The translations under genes and the position numbers were made by a program. Shown here piece by piece: positions 7,065 through 16,900 of a stretch of 25,909 bases of DNA. Position 1 is the first letter of the stretch, and each line of letters starts with the position of its first letter. The notes under the pieces are model-generated. The model did not search any database. It was given only the letters and a program-made list of their open reading frames with translations, and was not told the DNA's origin. Origin of the DNA: a virus. The stretch spans positions 1-25,909 of the IMG/VR virus record IMGVR_UViG_3300017776_000162; one strand, 5' to 3'.

Positions 7065-7649
7065 ATGCCAAAAGTAGCAGATTCCGCAATAGAAGTTGCA
7101 ACCAACGCCTTATATCTTATTGGCGCAGATGCCATTACTGACTTTACTGCTAATACAGTAGAGGCAAAAGTTGCGAACGCTCTTTATGAAGACACCGTTC
7201 GGACATCGTTTGCTTCTTTTCGGTGGCGTTTTGCAACTACACAATTTAATCTTACACGGTTAGCAACAGCGCCCAAGGGCAAGTTTGAGTCTGCTTACCA
7301 TATACCTTCTTCTTGCATTACAGTAATAGGCGCAACAATTAATGATGCTCCAATTAAATACGATATTTATGGTAATAAAATATTCTGCAATGCAACCTCA
7401 TCGGATACTGTAGTCTTAGACTATGTTGAGCGTGAAGCTGAATCCAATTGGCCTTCTTACTTTACAACGCCAATTCAGTTTTCGCTTGCTGCATCCTTTG
7501 CAATATCAATAGCTAAAGATGCGCAGTTAGCTAGCTTGATGGAGCAGAAAGCAGCCTCATTGTTTATTAAGGCTAGAAACATTGACTCGCAGCAACAGAC
7601 AACGCGCAAGCTAAACACTTCGAGGTTTATTACTGAAAGGCGCAGCTAA
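7065..7649 (+). CDS. Tail tubular protein A (T7 gp11-like)
   Basis: This 194-aa protein (T7 gp11 is 196 aa) should form the adaptor ring between portal and nozzle. The helical N-terminus is typical: ALYLIGADAITDF followed by a VANALYEDTVRTSFASFRWR segment. The middle is beta-rich, with YHIPSSCITVIGATIND, and the C-terminal helix has EQKAASLFIKARNIDSQQQT. It starts at ATG 7065 after the UUCG hairpin and lacks a conventionally spaced ribosome-binding site. Its stop overlaps the gp12-like start as TAATG, so the two tail genes are translationally coupled. Confidence 0.9.
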   Translation: MPKVADSAIEVATNALYLIGADAITDFTANTVEAKVANALYEDTVRTSFASFRWRFATTQFNLTRLATAPKGKFESAYHIPSSCITVIGATINDAPIKYDIYGNKIFCNATSSDTVVLDYVEREAESNWPSYFTTPIQFSLAASFAISIAKDAQLASLMEQKAASLFIKARNIDSQQQTTRKLNTSRFITERRS

Positions 7650-9886
7650 TGCAAAAAATCAGAGTACCAATTAGCAGCTTTCAGTATGGCGAAATAAGTG
7701 ATTCTCTTATTATGAGAACTGACACCGCTGTCTACAATGCGTCAGCGCAAAGCCTACAGAACATGGTTGTTATGGCAGAGGGGTCTGTTAAGAAGCGTTA
7801 TGGTCTGAAACATATTTATAATTATAGCTTAAATGATTCTACTAATGAACAGTCACATTTGTTTCCTTTCGTTTTTGATGAAAATGAAGAATACATTATT
7901 TCGGTAGAGCATCAGAAAGTAAGATGCTTTCGCCTTCTAACAGATGGTACAGTAAGTCTTGTTGCTACTATAACAACAGACACAAGCAGCGCAGCGCTTC
8001 CCTTCGATCAGGATTATTTAAAAGAATACACTACATCGCAGTATGGTGATGTTATGTTTATATCGCACCCACTGTTTGCGCCAAGGATGTTAACACGCAC
8101 AAGCCTTACTGCATTTGAAATTTCTACATACAGCTTTGACAAAAGGGCAGATAACAGCGCTACGTTTCAACCTTACTCTAAGTTCCAAGGTCATGGCGTA
8201 ACGCTTGATCCTAGCGCTACAACTGGGACAGGAATAACCTTAACAACAAGCGCTGCATATTGGGATACAACAGGAAGTCAGTCTGGTGGCAACTATCCCG
8301 ACTCCCTGCATGTTGGCGTAGTGGTTAGATATAGCGGCAATGAGATTACAATAACTAGTGTTCAGTCTGCAACTCAGGCAACAGGTAATGTTGTTGACGA
8401 ACTATCAACTCGCCTGTCTGTTTTAAACCCATTCCGCACTATTGACGGAAGCACAACTGTAGAAGTCACAATGATTGAGCATGGTTTTGCAGGTAGTGAA
8501 TCCATTACTTTTTCTGGTGCTTCAGCAACTGGCGGCATTAATACTGGCAACTTAAATGGGGCTAGAACTGTAAGCGGCATTATCGACGAAAACACATTTA
8601 CGTTTACTGCGGGTGGTGCTGCTTCTTCTGCCGAAGATGGTGGTGGTCAAGTAACTGTTGTAACCCATGCGCCTAGAGCAGATTGGGATGAGCAAGCTTG
8701 GTCGGCTAAGAGGGGCTACCCTGCGGCTGTTGAGTTCCATGAGAACCGTCTTTGCTTTGGGGGCACAATAGCAGAGCCAGATAATATCTGGATGTCACAA
8801 CTTGGTGAGTTCTTTAACTTTGACGTAGGAGATGCAGCAGATACAGATGCTATCTCTATGGTAGCTGCAACAGGTGATGTTAATGAAATAAGGTATCTTG
8901 TTTCAAACAGAGACTTGCAGGTGTTTACTGCATCTAATGAGCTTTATATTCCAACTTACCTTAATCAAGCTATTACGCCGACTAACGCACAGATAAGAAA
9001 GCAGACACCATATGGGGTCGAACACGTTGAGCCTATGTCGATAGACGGCGCAACAATCTTTGTGCAGAATAATGGTAGGATTATTCGGGAGTATATCTAC
9101 ACTGACACAGAAGAAGCCTATACTGCGACATCTGTTTCCACGATTGCCTCTCATCTAATAGATGCCCCAAAGTATTTAGCCATTGTTCATAGCGGCTTTG
9201 GGCTTCCAGATTCATATGCTGCCTTAACTCTTAACAATGGCGACCTTGCATTGTTCTCCTCAAACAGAGCGGAGAAGAGAGCATCATGGACTAGGGTAGT
9301 AGCCAATGGCACATTTGGATCGGTTTGCAGCATTGAAGATCGCTTGTTTGCTAATGTCTATGATTCAAGTGGTAACTTAAAGCTATGTGAGTTTGACACT
9401 GAGGTTGGTTTGGATTTCTGGCTGTATGGTGCAGTATCAACAAACCTTGTTGATGTAAGCGCTGTATATTCTTCTGGTGATTCTGTTGATGTAATAGCAA
9501 TTAAAAACTCTACTCAGTATTCTCTTGGCTCTTTTACTGTAAATGGAAGTAATAAGGTTGACCTTACTGCCCACGCCTCAGAAAGCTATACCCATGCTTA
9601 TGTAGGCAAGAAGTTTACAGCTCAGATAATAACAAATCCTATTGATGCTGCTGTAGGCAATGGCCCTGCAACTGGTAGCGGAAGAGGGATTACTAACATT
9701 GTTTTAGACTTAAAGAACGCAAACTCAGTTAAGGTAAACAGCAGAACGCCAACGATGTCTTCTGGATTTACTGGTAAAAAAGAGTTCCGCTCTTTAGGTT
9801 ATAGTCGTGACCCACAGGTTACAATCGAACAAGATGACCCGCTTACTATGCAGGTCAATGGAATAATTGCGGAGTTAATAATATAA
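7649..9886 (+). CDS. Tail tubular protein B (T7 gp12-like nozzle)
   Basis: This 745-aa protein (T7 gp12 is 794 aa) should form the tail nozzle. The N-terminus has FQYGEISDSLIMRTDTAVY, then QSLQNMVVMAEGSVKKRYGL, the standard start of this family. Family landmarks downstream are GYPAAVEFHENRLCFGGT, near residues 363-380, and SMDGAT-like SIDGATIFVQNNGRIIREY. Between them, about residues 262-340, sits an inserted beta domain, including a VTMIEHGFAGSESITFSG stretch, of the type often labelled FCCH-like in phage tail proteins. Start and stop both use TAATG overlaps with the neighbours. It is confidently a gp12 homologue by order and motifs. Confidence 0.9.
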   Translation: MQKIRVPISSFQYGEISDSLIMRTDTAVYNASAQSLQNMVVMAEGSVKKRYGLKHIYNYSLNDSTNEQSHLFPFVFDENEEYIISVEHQKVRCFRLLTDGTVSLVATITTDTSSAALPFDQDYLKEYTTSQYGDVMFISHPLFAPRMLTRTSLTAFEISTYSFDKRADNSATFQPYSKFQGHGVTLDPSATTGTGITLTTSAAYWDTTGSQSGGNYPDSLHVGVVVRYSGNEITITSVQSATQATGNVVDELSTRLSVLNPFRTIDGSTTVEVTMIEHGFAGSESITFSGASATGGINTGNLNGARTVSGIIDENTFTFTAGGAASSAEDGGGQVTVVTHAPRADWDEQAWSAKRGYPAAVEFHENRLCFGGTIAEPDNIWMSQLGEFFNFDVGDAADTDAISMVAATGDVNEIRYLVSNRDLQVFTASNELYIPTYLNQAITPTNAQIRKQTPYGVEHVEPMSIDGATIFVQNNGRIIREYIYTDTEEAYTATSVSTIASHLIDAPKYLAIVHSGFGLPDSYAALTLNNGDLALFSSNRAEKRASWTRVVANGTFGSVCSIEDRLFANVYDSSGNLKLCEFDTEVGLDFWLYGAVSTNLVDVSAVYSSGDSVDVIAIKNSTQYSLGSFTVNGSNKVDLTAHASESYTHAYVGKKFTAQIITNPIDAAVGNGPATGSGRGITNIVLDLKNANSVKVNSRTPTMSSGFTGKKEFRSLGYSRDPQVTIEQDDPLTMQVNGIIAELII

Positions 9887-10326
9887 TGTCATTACCTTTA
9901 ATGTTTGCTTTTATTAGCGCAGCAGGTCAAATGCAAGCAGGTGCGGCAGCAGAACAGTCTGCTAACTTAGACGCTTTTAATATAGAGACCGATAAAGTAA
10001 GGAGCGAAATAGAAACTCGACAGCGCCATGCCGCTAGACGAGAGGCTTACGATAGAAATACCTCTGCCAACATTGCAGCCGTTTATGCTAGCGGAAGAGA
10101 TGTATCTAGCCGATCTGTTGAGGCTTTCCTTGGAGCGCAAAAAGAAACCTTGGGTAAGGATATTAGAACGTCCGATCTTATGGGGATGTTTGAGGCTATG
10201 AAGCTAAGTCAGCAAGCAACAACAACAAGGGTTGAAGGCAGGGCCAGAAAGCAAGCAGCGATGATTGGTGCATTTACTACAATTGGCAAAGGCATTGCTG
10301 ATTATGGCGATTACAAGACCCCATAG
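9886..10326 (+). CDS. gp14-like internal virion protein
   Basis: This 146-aa protein begins MSLPLMFAFISAAGQMQAGA, a hydrophobic start, followed by a long Ala/Arg/Glu helical region with RQRHAARREAYDRNTSANIA. Its C-terminus, AAMIGAFTTIGKGIADYGDY, is a second glycine-rich hydrophobic patch. This architecture and its position after the nozzle gene match T7 gp14 (196 aa), which is ejected and forms an outer-membrane channel. ATG 9886 overlaps the gp12-like stop (TAATG), with GGAG at 9871-9874. It is shorter than T7 gp14. Confidence 0.75.
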   Translation: MSLPLMFAFISAAGQMQAGAAAEQSANLDAFNIETDKVRSEIETRQRHAARREAYDRNTSANIAAVYASGRDVSSRSVEAFLGAQKETLGKDIRTSDLMGMFEAMKLSQQATTTRVEGRARKQAAMIGAFTTIGKGIADYGDYKTP

Positions 10327-10353
10327 ACCAAGCAGGAAATAGGAAAATAAGCA

Positions 10354-13300
10354 ATGGCAATGATTAGAGAAAAGCGTGAGTTTAGAATCTCGCCCATTGG
10401 CGTTGCGCGATCATCTTCCGCAGGTCAAATTACTGGCGAGGCAATAGCGCGAAACGCAGCAAAGGCCGAAGCGGTTGCTTATAAAAGAGCAGTTCAAGAT
10501 GCCGAGGCGCATGGCATTGATCTAGCCAATGCTTTGTCTGGTGAGCAGGTGATGGCACTTGACCCCTCCACAGGGTTGCCAGAAGTTCACGAAGGGCCAA
10601 AAGGTTTAGGTCGTGTCGCTCAACAAGCTTACCAAAACGTACTGCTTACAAGATTTGAGCAAGAGTTAGGAACTCAAATTGATGGCAAGATGAAAGAGCT
10701 TGCCCTCAGATACGATCTTAGCCCTTCTGGATTTAACAAAGCAGCATCAGAATACATTGCGCAAATGGCGAACACTGAAACAAGCACAGTGTTTAGCAAT
10801 GAAATTGTAAGAGTTGGTCAGGCTGTAAAGCAGGGGTATGCCCACAATCTTAGCTTAAAGGCTTTAACTAGAGAAAGAGCAGAGCAGGTTGATGCTCATA
10901 AGTTAAGGGTACAAGAAAGACAGGCTGCATTAGAGATTGCTGCAAGAACAGGCAACACTGAGCAAATTCAGCTTATCCTTAAGCAAGGCGCTGTTGACGA
11001 TCAGAATATGGCTAACTCTCAGCTAGTAACTGCTAGCTCAACAAAGCTAAATTCTAAGTTTGACAATGTTGCAATAGCGCGTGGCACTCTAAGAAGTGTT
11101 ATTGAGACTGGCAATTTCACTCACATGGAGTTGCTAGAAATCCAGTCAGCCGTTGATATGGGGAACTTAGGCGGTCTTTCAGAAGAAATAAAAAATGCTC
11201 TTGGAAAAGACTTTCAAGATGTTCTTTCTGACCCATCAACCTTCGAGCAGTTTACCCAATATGCCAATGAGTACATGGGAGATGCCGTTGGCGCTTCTTC
11301 GATTAAGCTTGCCAAGTCTGTCCAACAGGCGCGTGTTGACGCAAACTCTGGCAAAAACTCTAATGGTCAGATTATGCGAAACGCAGACGCAATAGCAGAT
11401 GGCACTGATTCTACGGCTGAAGTTGACGAAGTTATTGAGGCTTATGAAGCTGCTTTAGCTACACAACAGGGCGCGGTTATTGCAGGTATGTCTAACAGTG
11501 AATCAAACGATCTTATGTTAGGCGTTACAAAAAGAGTTAATGGTATAGCCGATGGGATTCAGCGACATGTTGTAAGTCAGCTAACAAGCAAAGAAGAGAT
11601 TGTTAATGTTATTGAGTATTTAAATAACCCAAGCCCACAAGCTCTTAAGATAATACCAGAAAGCCTACACGATGATTTAAAAAATTTAGCGTACTTAGAT
11701 AGCGAAACTGGCTTTGGCCTTAAGAAAAGTGCTATTACTTTTTTTGAGGGCTTTAAAGATGAGAAGGCTTTTAAACAAAACCAAGAAAAAATTAAGGCGG
11801 GAATTGAGCTTTACAGAGATGTAAACGAAGCAATTGACAGCGCAATAAGAACAGGTTCTGATGTTGATGGTGTAAGCACTTCTTACGCTGAAACAATGTC
11901 TAATATAGAAAGCTCTAAAGCAGACAACGAAGCAAAGGAACGGCAGAAAAACTCTCTTAATAATGCTGCGGCAACAGCCTATATAAGATTGGCTATAAGC
12001 TCTGCGCCAACAGCAGAAATGGCAGAGGCTATGGTGGCTTATGCTAAAGGAATAGAGCCTAGCATTTCACTGCCAGAAAATGTTCGTGATGTTTTAGACA
12101 AAGCTAAAAGACTTGGCGATGAATCAACAATAACAACCGCAGCAAATAATAAGTCTCAAGCTAAAATTAAAGATTTAGAAAACAGAACAGCTTTGAGCGC
12201 AATAGATAAGTTGAACTCTGATATTGGTCGTGGAATGGCTGATGCTTCTGACAAGGATAATAGAGAGCATATAGATACCGTTCTTAAGCTAAAGGATGAT
12301 TTCTATACAGTTTCTTCTAGCGAACAAGATCAAGGCTTTAAAGCCGTAGGCCAAGTTGTTCTTCCACAGTCATTTGTTAGCCTCCTTGACCAAGCCGCAA
12401 ATGGCAATGTCCCAACAGGGATGATGAATAGATTGCTGTCTCTCTATGCTAATACGTCTACTCAAATTGACAGAAACGGAATAGAAAGCCTTTCTAATAG
12501 TCACTCTGCTTTAGATGCAAATACTAAAGCATTTTGGGACTTAATGTCTTCATATCAACAGCAATCAGATACACCAATTAATGAGGCGCAGTTTAAGCAG
12601 TTTGCTGACTTTTATAAAGAGACCGTACGAGGCGAGGGCTTTGCTACAGTAATGGGTTCTCAGTTGGCTCAATATGCTGCTGAAGAAACAGGAGGTACAG
12701 CTACAAAAAATCAGACTGCAACACCTCTACAGTACCTTCAATCCTTAACTGGCCCAGATAAAAATACTCCAATAAGCGCTGCTATAAGAAATACAAAGAT
12801 GACAGAAATGTTGGAGGCATCTGTCTTTGCTTGGTTTGCTGATCGCGGTGGCGCAAACAAAATAGACATGCCTTTAAAAGATTATGTAACGCAGAAAGCA
12901 GAAGCACTTTATGTTGAAGACAAAAATGTTTTGCCTGAGTTTGGTGAAACGAAAACAATATACCCTCTCTCTGCTACATTAAGCAGCGATCCTAAAGTGC
13001 AGGAAATGTTTCTTGATGCAGTAAGAAAAGATTTGCACTTAATGGATAAAGATTTTGGTTGGGCGACTAAAGAGTTTAAGCTTAGACCAGTTGGGCAAAA
13101 CCTAGACACAGGCATGACGTATGCTGTTATGGTTAAGGGCGAAGACGGCGAGTTTTCTTTGTATGAGTATTCTCATGATGTAGTAACGGACTACAATATT
13201 ACTGATACATTTATGGTTCCTGCTTTTATCTCTACCAAAGAAGAAAAGTATTTACAAAATATAAGGGCTTTGGAATCTTATCAAGAAGAAGCGGCTGTTA

Positions 13301-13986
13301 CTAGAGCCGAAGAAATATCTCAAATGGAAGAGGCTAGGGAGTTATACCCTGCTCATAGTGTTCAGCTAAAAGAAAAAGTATCAGAGATAAAAAACACTAT
13401 TGATATAAATGTCTTTAGCAGTTTAACCGACGAGCAAAGAAAAGTGTTTGCTAATCTTACTGACAGCAATGAGCAAGATTTAGTTGGCGTTACACCGTCA
13501 CCTGAGTTTGCTGCTCTTTATGAAGCAATGCAAAATCATTATGATGTAAGCAACAATAATGCTTTAGGGCCATCCTCTTCAATGCAGAAGGTTAATGAAG
13601 AGTTTGCCAAAGCAACTCAGCTTTTCATGTTTCTGTCTGGTCAAGGCGTAGTGCCAATAGAAGATGTAAACAGGATGCTAACTGGTAAGTTCTCTAGCAT
13701 GGACGATACAGAAGCACAGCTAACAGGCGATGCCCCAGAAGCAGAAGCGCCGCCAGAGCCACAGCCTATAGACCTTGGCCCTTCTATGGCTATTTATAAC
13801 AACCCAACAAACGAAACATATCTAATTAAAATAAAAGGAAGGATCGGTACATTTAGAGTGGATAGCGAAAGTCTGTCATCTATACCTAGAGGCCAAATAG
13901 AAAATGAAAATGTAACGATCAGAGAAGATGATGGCAAGGATTATAAGAAAAGAAGTTCTAGCTATCTTAAAGGGGTTTTTAAGTAA
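10354..13986 (+). CDS. Large internal virion (ejection) protein, gp15-like
   Basis: This 1210-aa, mostly helical, charged protein lies where T7 gp15 lies (747 aa). ATG 10354 follows TAGGAAA (10340-10346); a second ATG 10360 is possible. The N-terminus MAMIREKREFRISPIGVARS is short and basic. Long Ala/Gln/Glu-rich helices follow, then a compact C-terminal tail with an acidic and proline-rich linker (EAEAPPEPQPIDLGP, near residue 1130) and a small final domain (YNNPTNETYLIKIKGRIGTF). I see no transglycosylase or peptidase motif. It should be part of the ejectosome that passes into the cell ahead of DNA. Assignment rests on order and size; detailed homology is not visible by eye. Confidence 0.78.
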   Translation: MAMIREKREFRISPIGVARSSSAGQITGEAIARNAAKAEAVAYKRAVQDAEAHGIDLANALSGEQVMALDPSTGLPEVHEGPKGLGRVAQQAYQNVLLTRFEQELGTQIDGKMKELALRYDLSPSGFNKAASEYIAQMANTETSTVFSNEIVRVGQAVKQGYAHNLSLKALTRERAEQVDAHKLRVQERQAALEIAARTGNTEQIQLILKQGAVDDQNMANSQLVTASSTKLNSKFDNVAIARGTLRSVIETGNFTHMELLEIQSAVDMGNLGGLSEEIKNALGKDFQDVLSDPSTFEQFTQYANEYMGDAVGASSIKLAKSVQQARVDANSGKNSNGQIMRNADAIADGTDSTAEVDEVIEAYEAALATQQGAVIAGMSNSESNDLMLGVTKRVNGIADGIQRHVVSQLTSKEEIVNVIEYLNNPSPQALKIIPESLHDDLKNLAYLDSETGFGLKKSAITFFEGFKDEKAFKQNQEKIKAGIELYRDVNEAIDSAIRTGSDVDGVSTSYAETMSNIESSKADNEAKERQKNSLNNAAATAYIRLAISSAPTAEMAEAMVAYAKGIEPSISLPENVRDVLDKAKRLGDESTITTAANNKSQAKIKDLENRTALSAIDKLNSDIGRGMADASDKDNREHIDTVLKLKDDFYTVSSSEQDQGFKAVGQVVLPQSFVSLLDQAANGNVPTGMMNRLLSLYANTSTQIDRNGIESLSNSHSALDANTKAFWDLMSSYQQQSDTPINEAQFKQFADFYKETVRGEGFATVMGSQLAQYAAEETGGTATKNQTATPLQYLQSLTGPDKNTPISAAIRNTKMTEMLEASVFAWFADRGGANKIDMPLKDYVTQKAEALYVEDKNVLPEFGETKTIYPLSATLSSDPKVQEMFLDAVRKDLHLMDKDFGWATKEFKLRPVGQNLDTGMTYAVMVKGEDGEFSLYEYSHDVVTDYNITDTFMVPAFISTKEEKYLQNIRALESYQEEAAVTRAEEISQMEEARELYPAHSVQLKEKVSEIKNTIDINVFSSLTDEQRKVFANLTDSNEQDLVGVTPSPEFAALYEAMQNHYDVSNNNALGPSSSMQKVNEEFAKATQLFMFLSGQGVVPIEDVNRMLTGKFSSMDDTEAQLTGDAPEAEAPPEPQPIDLGPSMAIYNNPTNETYLIKIKGRIGTFRVDSESLSSIPRGQIENENVTIREDDGKDYKKRSSSYLKGVFK

Positions 13987-16900
13987 TGGTCGTTAATCCA
14001 AACAGTTTTAGGTATGGCAACTTTGACCAGTTAAGCCCTCAAGACTCCAGACAGCCTTCTTTCTCAGATACTTTGTCTGCATCATTCGGCTATACATATG
14101 ACCCTGCATATGAAGCGTTTCAAAACAGGCGCAGGTTTGGAACTGTTAGGCAAGAAGGTTATAATCCACTAGAAGACCTTGGCGAGTATTCTTTACACGC
14201 AATGGAGTTGCGCAGCGCTGTTAGCTCAGAGCATATGATTGAGATGAAACGTGGCATAGATGAATCGCTTGAAAGACGCAGGGTGCTTGGCGAGTCTTCA
14301 TTTATCTCTCAGCTTGGCGCAGGTCTGTTTGATCCTCTTAACTTCTTAGCCTTGCCTTTTGGTGGCCCCACATTGGGCATAGGGCGGTCAGCACTTAGGG
14401 TCGGCGCAGGGACAGCAGCAATTCAAGCAGGTGTTGAGGCGGCTTTGATACAGCCATATGATGCTGTGCAAACTAGCACTGAAAGCGCAGTAAATGTAGC
14501 AGGTGCATTTTTGTTTGGTGGCGCGATGGGCGGGGCTGTATCAATCCCTATTACCAAACGCGCTGCTGCTTACACAAAGATAAAAAAGTCACTTGAGAAT
14601 CAAGCCCAAGCGTTAAGGCAAATAGAATATGCTAGCGAACTTAGCGCAGATGACTTTGGTACAATAGGTTCGCCAGAACTTAGACCGCTATCTGAGGTGG
14701 CTGAATCAGATATAAACAAAAAAATAACAGAGCTTACTGCAAAGCAGCAACAGCTTGTTGCGGCACCAGAAGAGGTGCAGTTACATTCGGCAACAGAGAT
14801 TCAGCTAGAAGAAGTAAGCGCAGAGCTTTCTTTGCATAAAAGAGAACATGCAATAAGAAAGCTTGAAAGCGATGGCTTTGACCAAAGTAAGATGTGGTCG
14901 ATGGCTGATAATGTTTTTACTGATAGCGGCTTTTATAAATTTGTATCTACGCCGTTTAAAAGGATCATACAGTCAAACAAAGCCACAGCCTCTATAAAGG
15001 AGGCTACAGTAAGGTTAGCAGGTGATGCAGGTATCAACTTAGTAATGAACACCTTCGGCTTTGCTAGCCCCCTTTCAGTGCATCAGAGAGCTTCTGCAAG
15101 GAATGGCCAGTGGGTTAAAGCGCATGACGAGCTTATTCGCTTGTTCCGTGAGGATGTTGGTCTGTCAAATACATCTCGGCTTGACATTGATCCTGTTCTT
15201 GCTTGGCGCTCTCTAACAAACAGAGATGACAGTTATGGTAATTGGCTTAGACGCATAAACGAAAAGCGAACTAAGAAAGACACCAACCTTAGTGATCTTG
15301 AAAAAAGAAGCATTAAGATTGTAGACGAGTTCTTTCAAAAAGCAGAGCGTGAGTTAAGCGATGTTGGTTTGATTGGGTCAACTAAATCAATAACCAATCG
15401 TCTAAAGTCTGTTGAGCGACAGTTTCTTGATTTGGAAGATTCTCTAGCAAGAATGGGGGGTGACGCTAAATTTGCAAAGCTTCGTGAAGAAGACTTAAGC
15501 AGAAAAAGATATTTGGAAAGGCAGAAGTCAGAGCTTGAAGCTAGCTTGCAAGCCTTTAGGGATGAGCCGCAAGAACTAACAGATAACTTCCTGCCTCGCT
15601 TTTGGGATATGGGGGCAATCAAAGCCCGAAGAGGAGAGCTTTTTGAAATATTGTTTAAGCACTACTCTGAGAACCCTACAATATGGATGTTTCAGAATAA
15701 CAAATGGGGGCTAGTTCGTCTAAAAACTGACAGGGGTTCTATAGAAAAACGTGTCAATGAAACAATAGATACAATTCTTGGCGACAAAAACCCTACAGAT
15801 GAAGCTAACATTGGCTTTGGTTATGGAAGATCAAAACACTTTCGCCACAGACAAGTAGACATTCCAAATGAATTAGTCTGGGACTTTATTGTTCAAGACC
15901 CTATTGCAATTATGAAGACTTACACTGCGCGAGTTGCTCCACGACTTGAGTTTAGAAAGCAGTTTGGCGGTGACGTTGATGATGTCGTTTATAAATTAAG
16001 AAGAGACATGGTTGCCAAGGGCTTCTCTGAGGATCAGATTAATAAAGACATGAAAGACTTTATGATTCTGTACGATAGAATTGCAGGTGCGGTCTTAGAC
16101 AATCCATCAGCTTTAAGTCAAAGAACAGCATACATAATGAAGGAAGCTGCTTCTTTAAATTATATGGGCGGTGCTTGGGCTGCTGCTATTCCTGAGTTTG
16201 GCAGAATTATTATGGAGCATGACGGTGGCGTTATGGTGAAAGCCATGCAGGGTATGCTTGATAAAGAAGTGTTGGCTGCGTCTGCTGCGGAAACTCGCAT
16301 GAGTGGCGAATCTGTTGATATTGTTAGGGGTACTGCTCATGTTCGCTTAGTCGATGACATGGCAAACAATGTAGACGCAGGTGAGTTGTGGAATAAAGCT
16401 CGAAATGCTTACTATGTTTTAAATGGACTAGGGCCAGTTACGCAAATTAGTAAAATGCTTGATGGCATGGCTAGAGCGCATACAATTATTGAGCGCTCAG
16501 TAAAGCTATTAGAAGGTAAAGCAACAGAGTTTGAAAAAACATGGCTTGCAAGAAACGGCATTAATGATGAAGCCGCTTTAGAAATAGCAAAAGCGCCTTG
16601 GCAAAAATCTGATAGTGGATTGATTTTAGCTAATACTGAGCAATGGCTTGATAGTATTTATGTTCCAGAAATAGATGGTAAGCGCGTTAATATCATTGAA
16701 GCAAAAGAAGATGGATCGCCTGTTGGCACACAAGGTGTAGGAGCAGATGGTGAAAGCATATATGTTCCTGCTAGATATAATGAAAAATCAAATACTATTT
16801 TCTTTGATAGAGAATACATTGAGGGCAAGTTTTTTGAAAACAAGGTTTGGTTAAATCCTAGAAGAGAAGGAATTAAACCTTTAGAAGATGTTTTTAAAAC

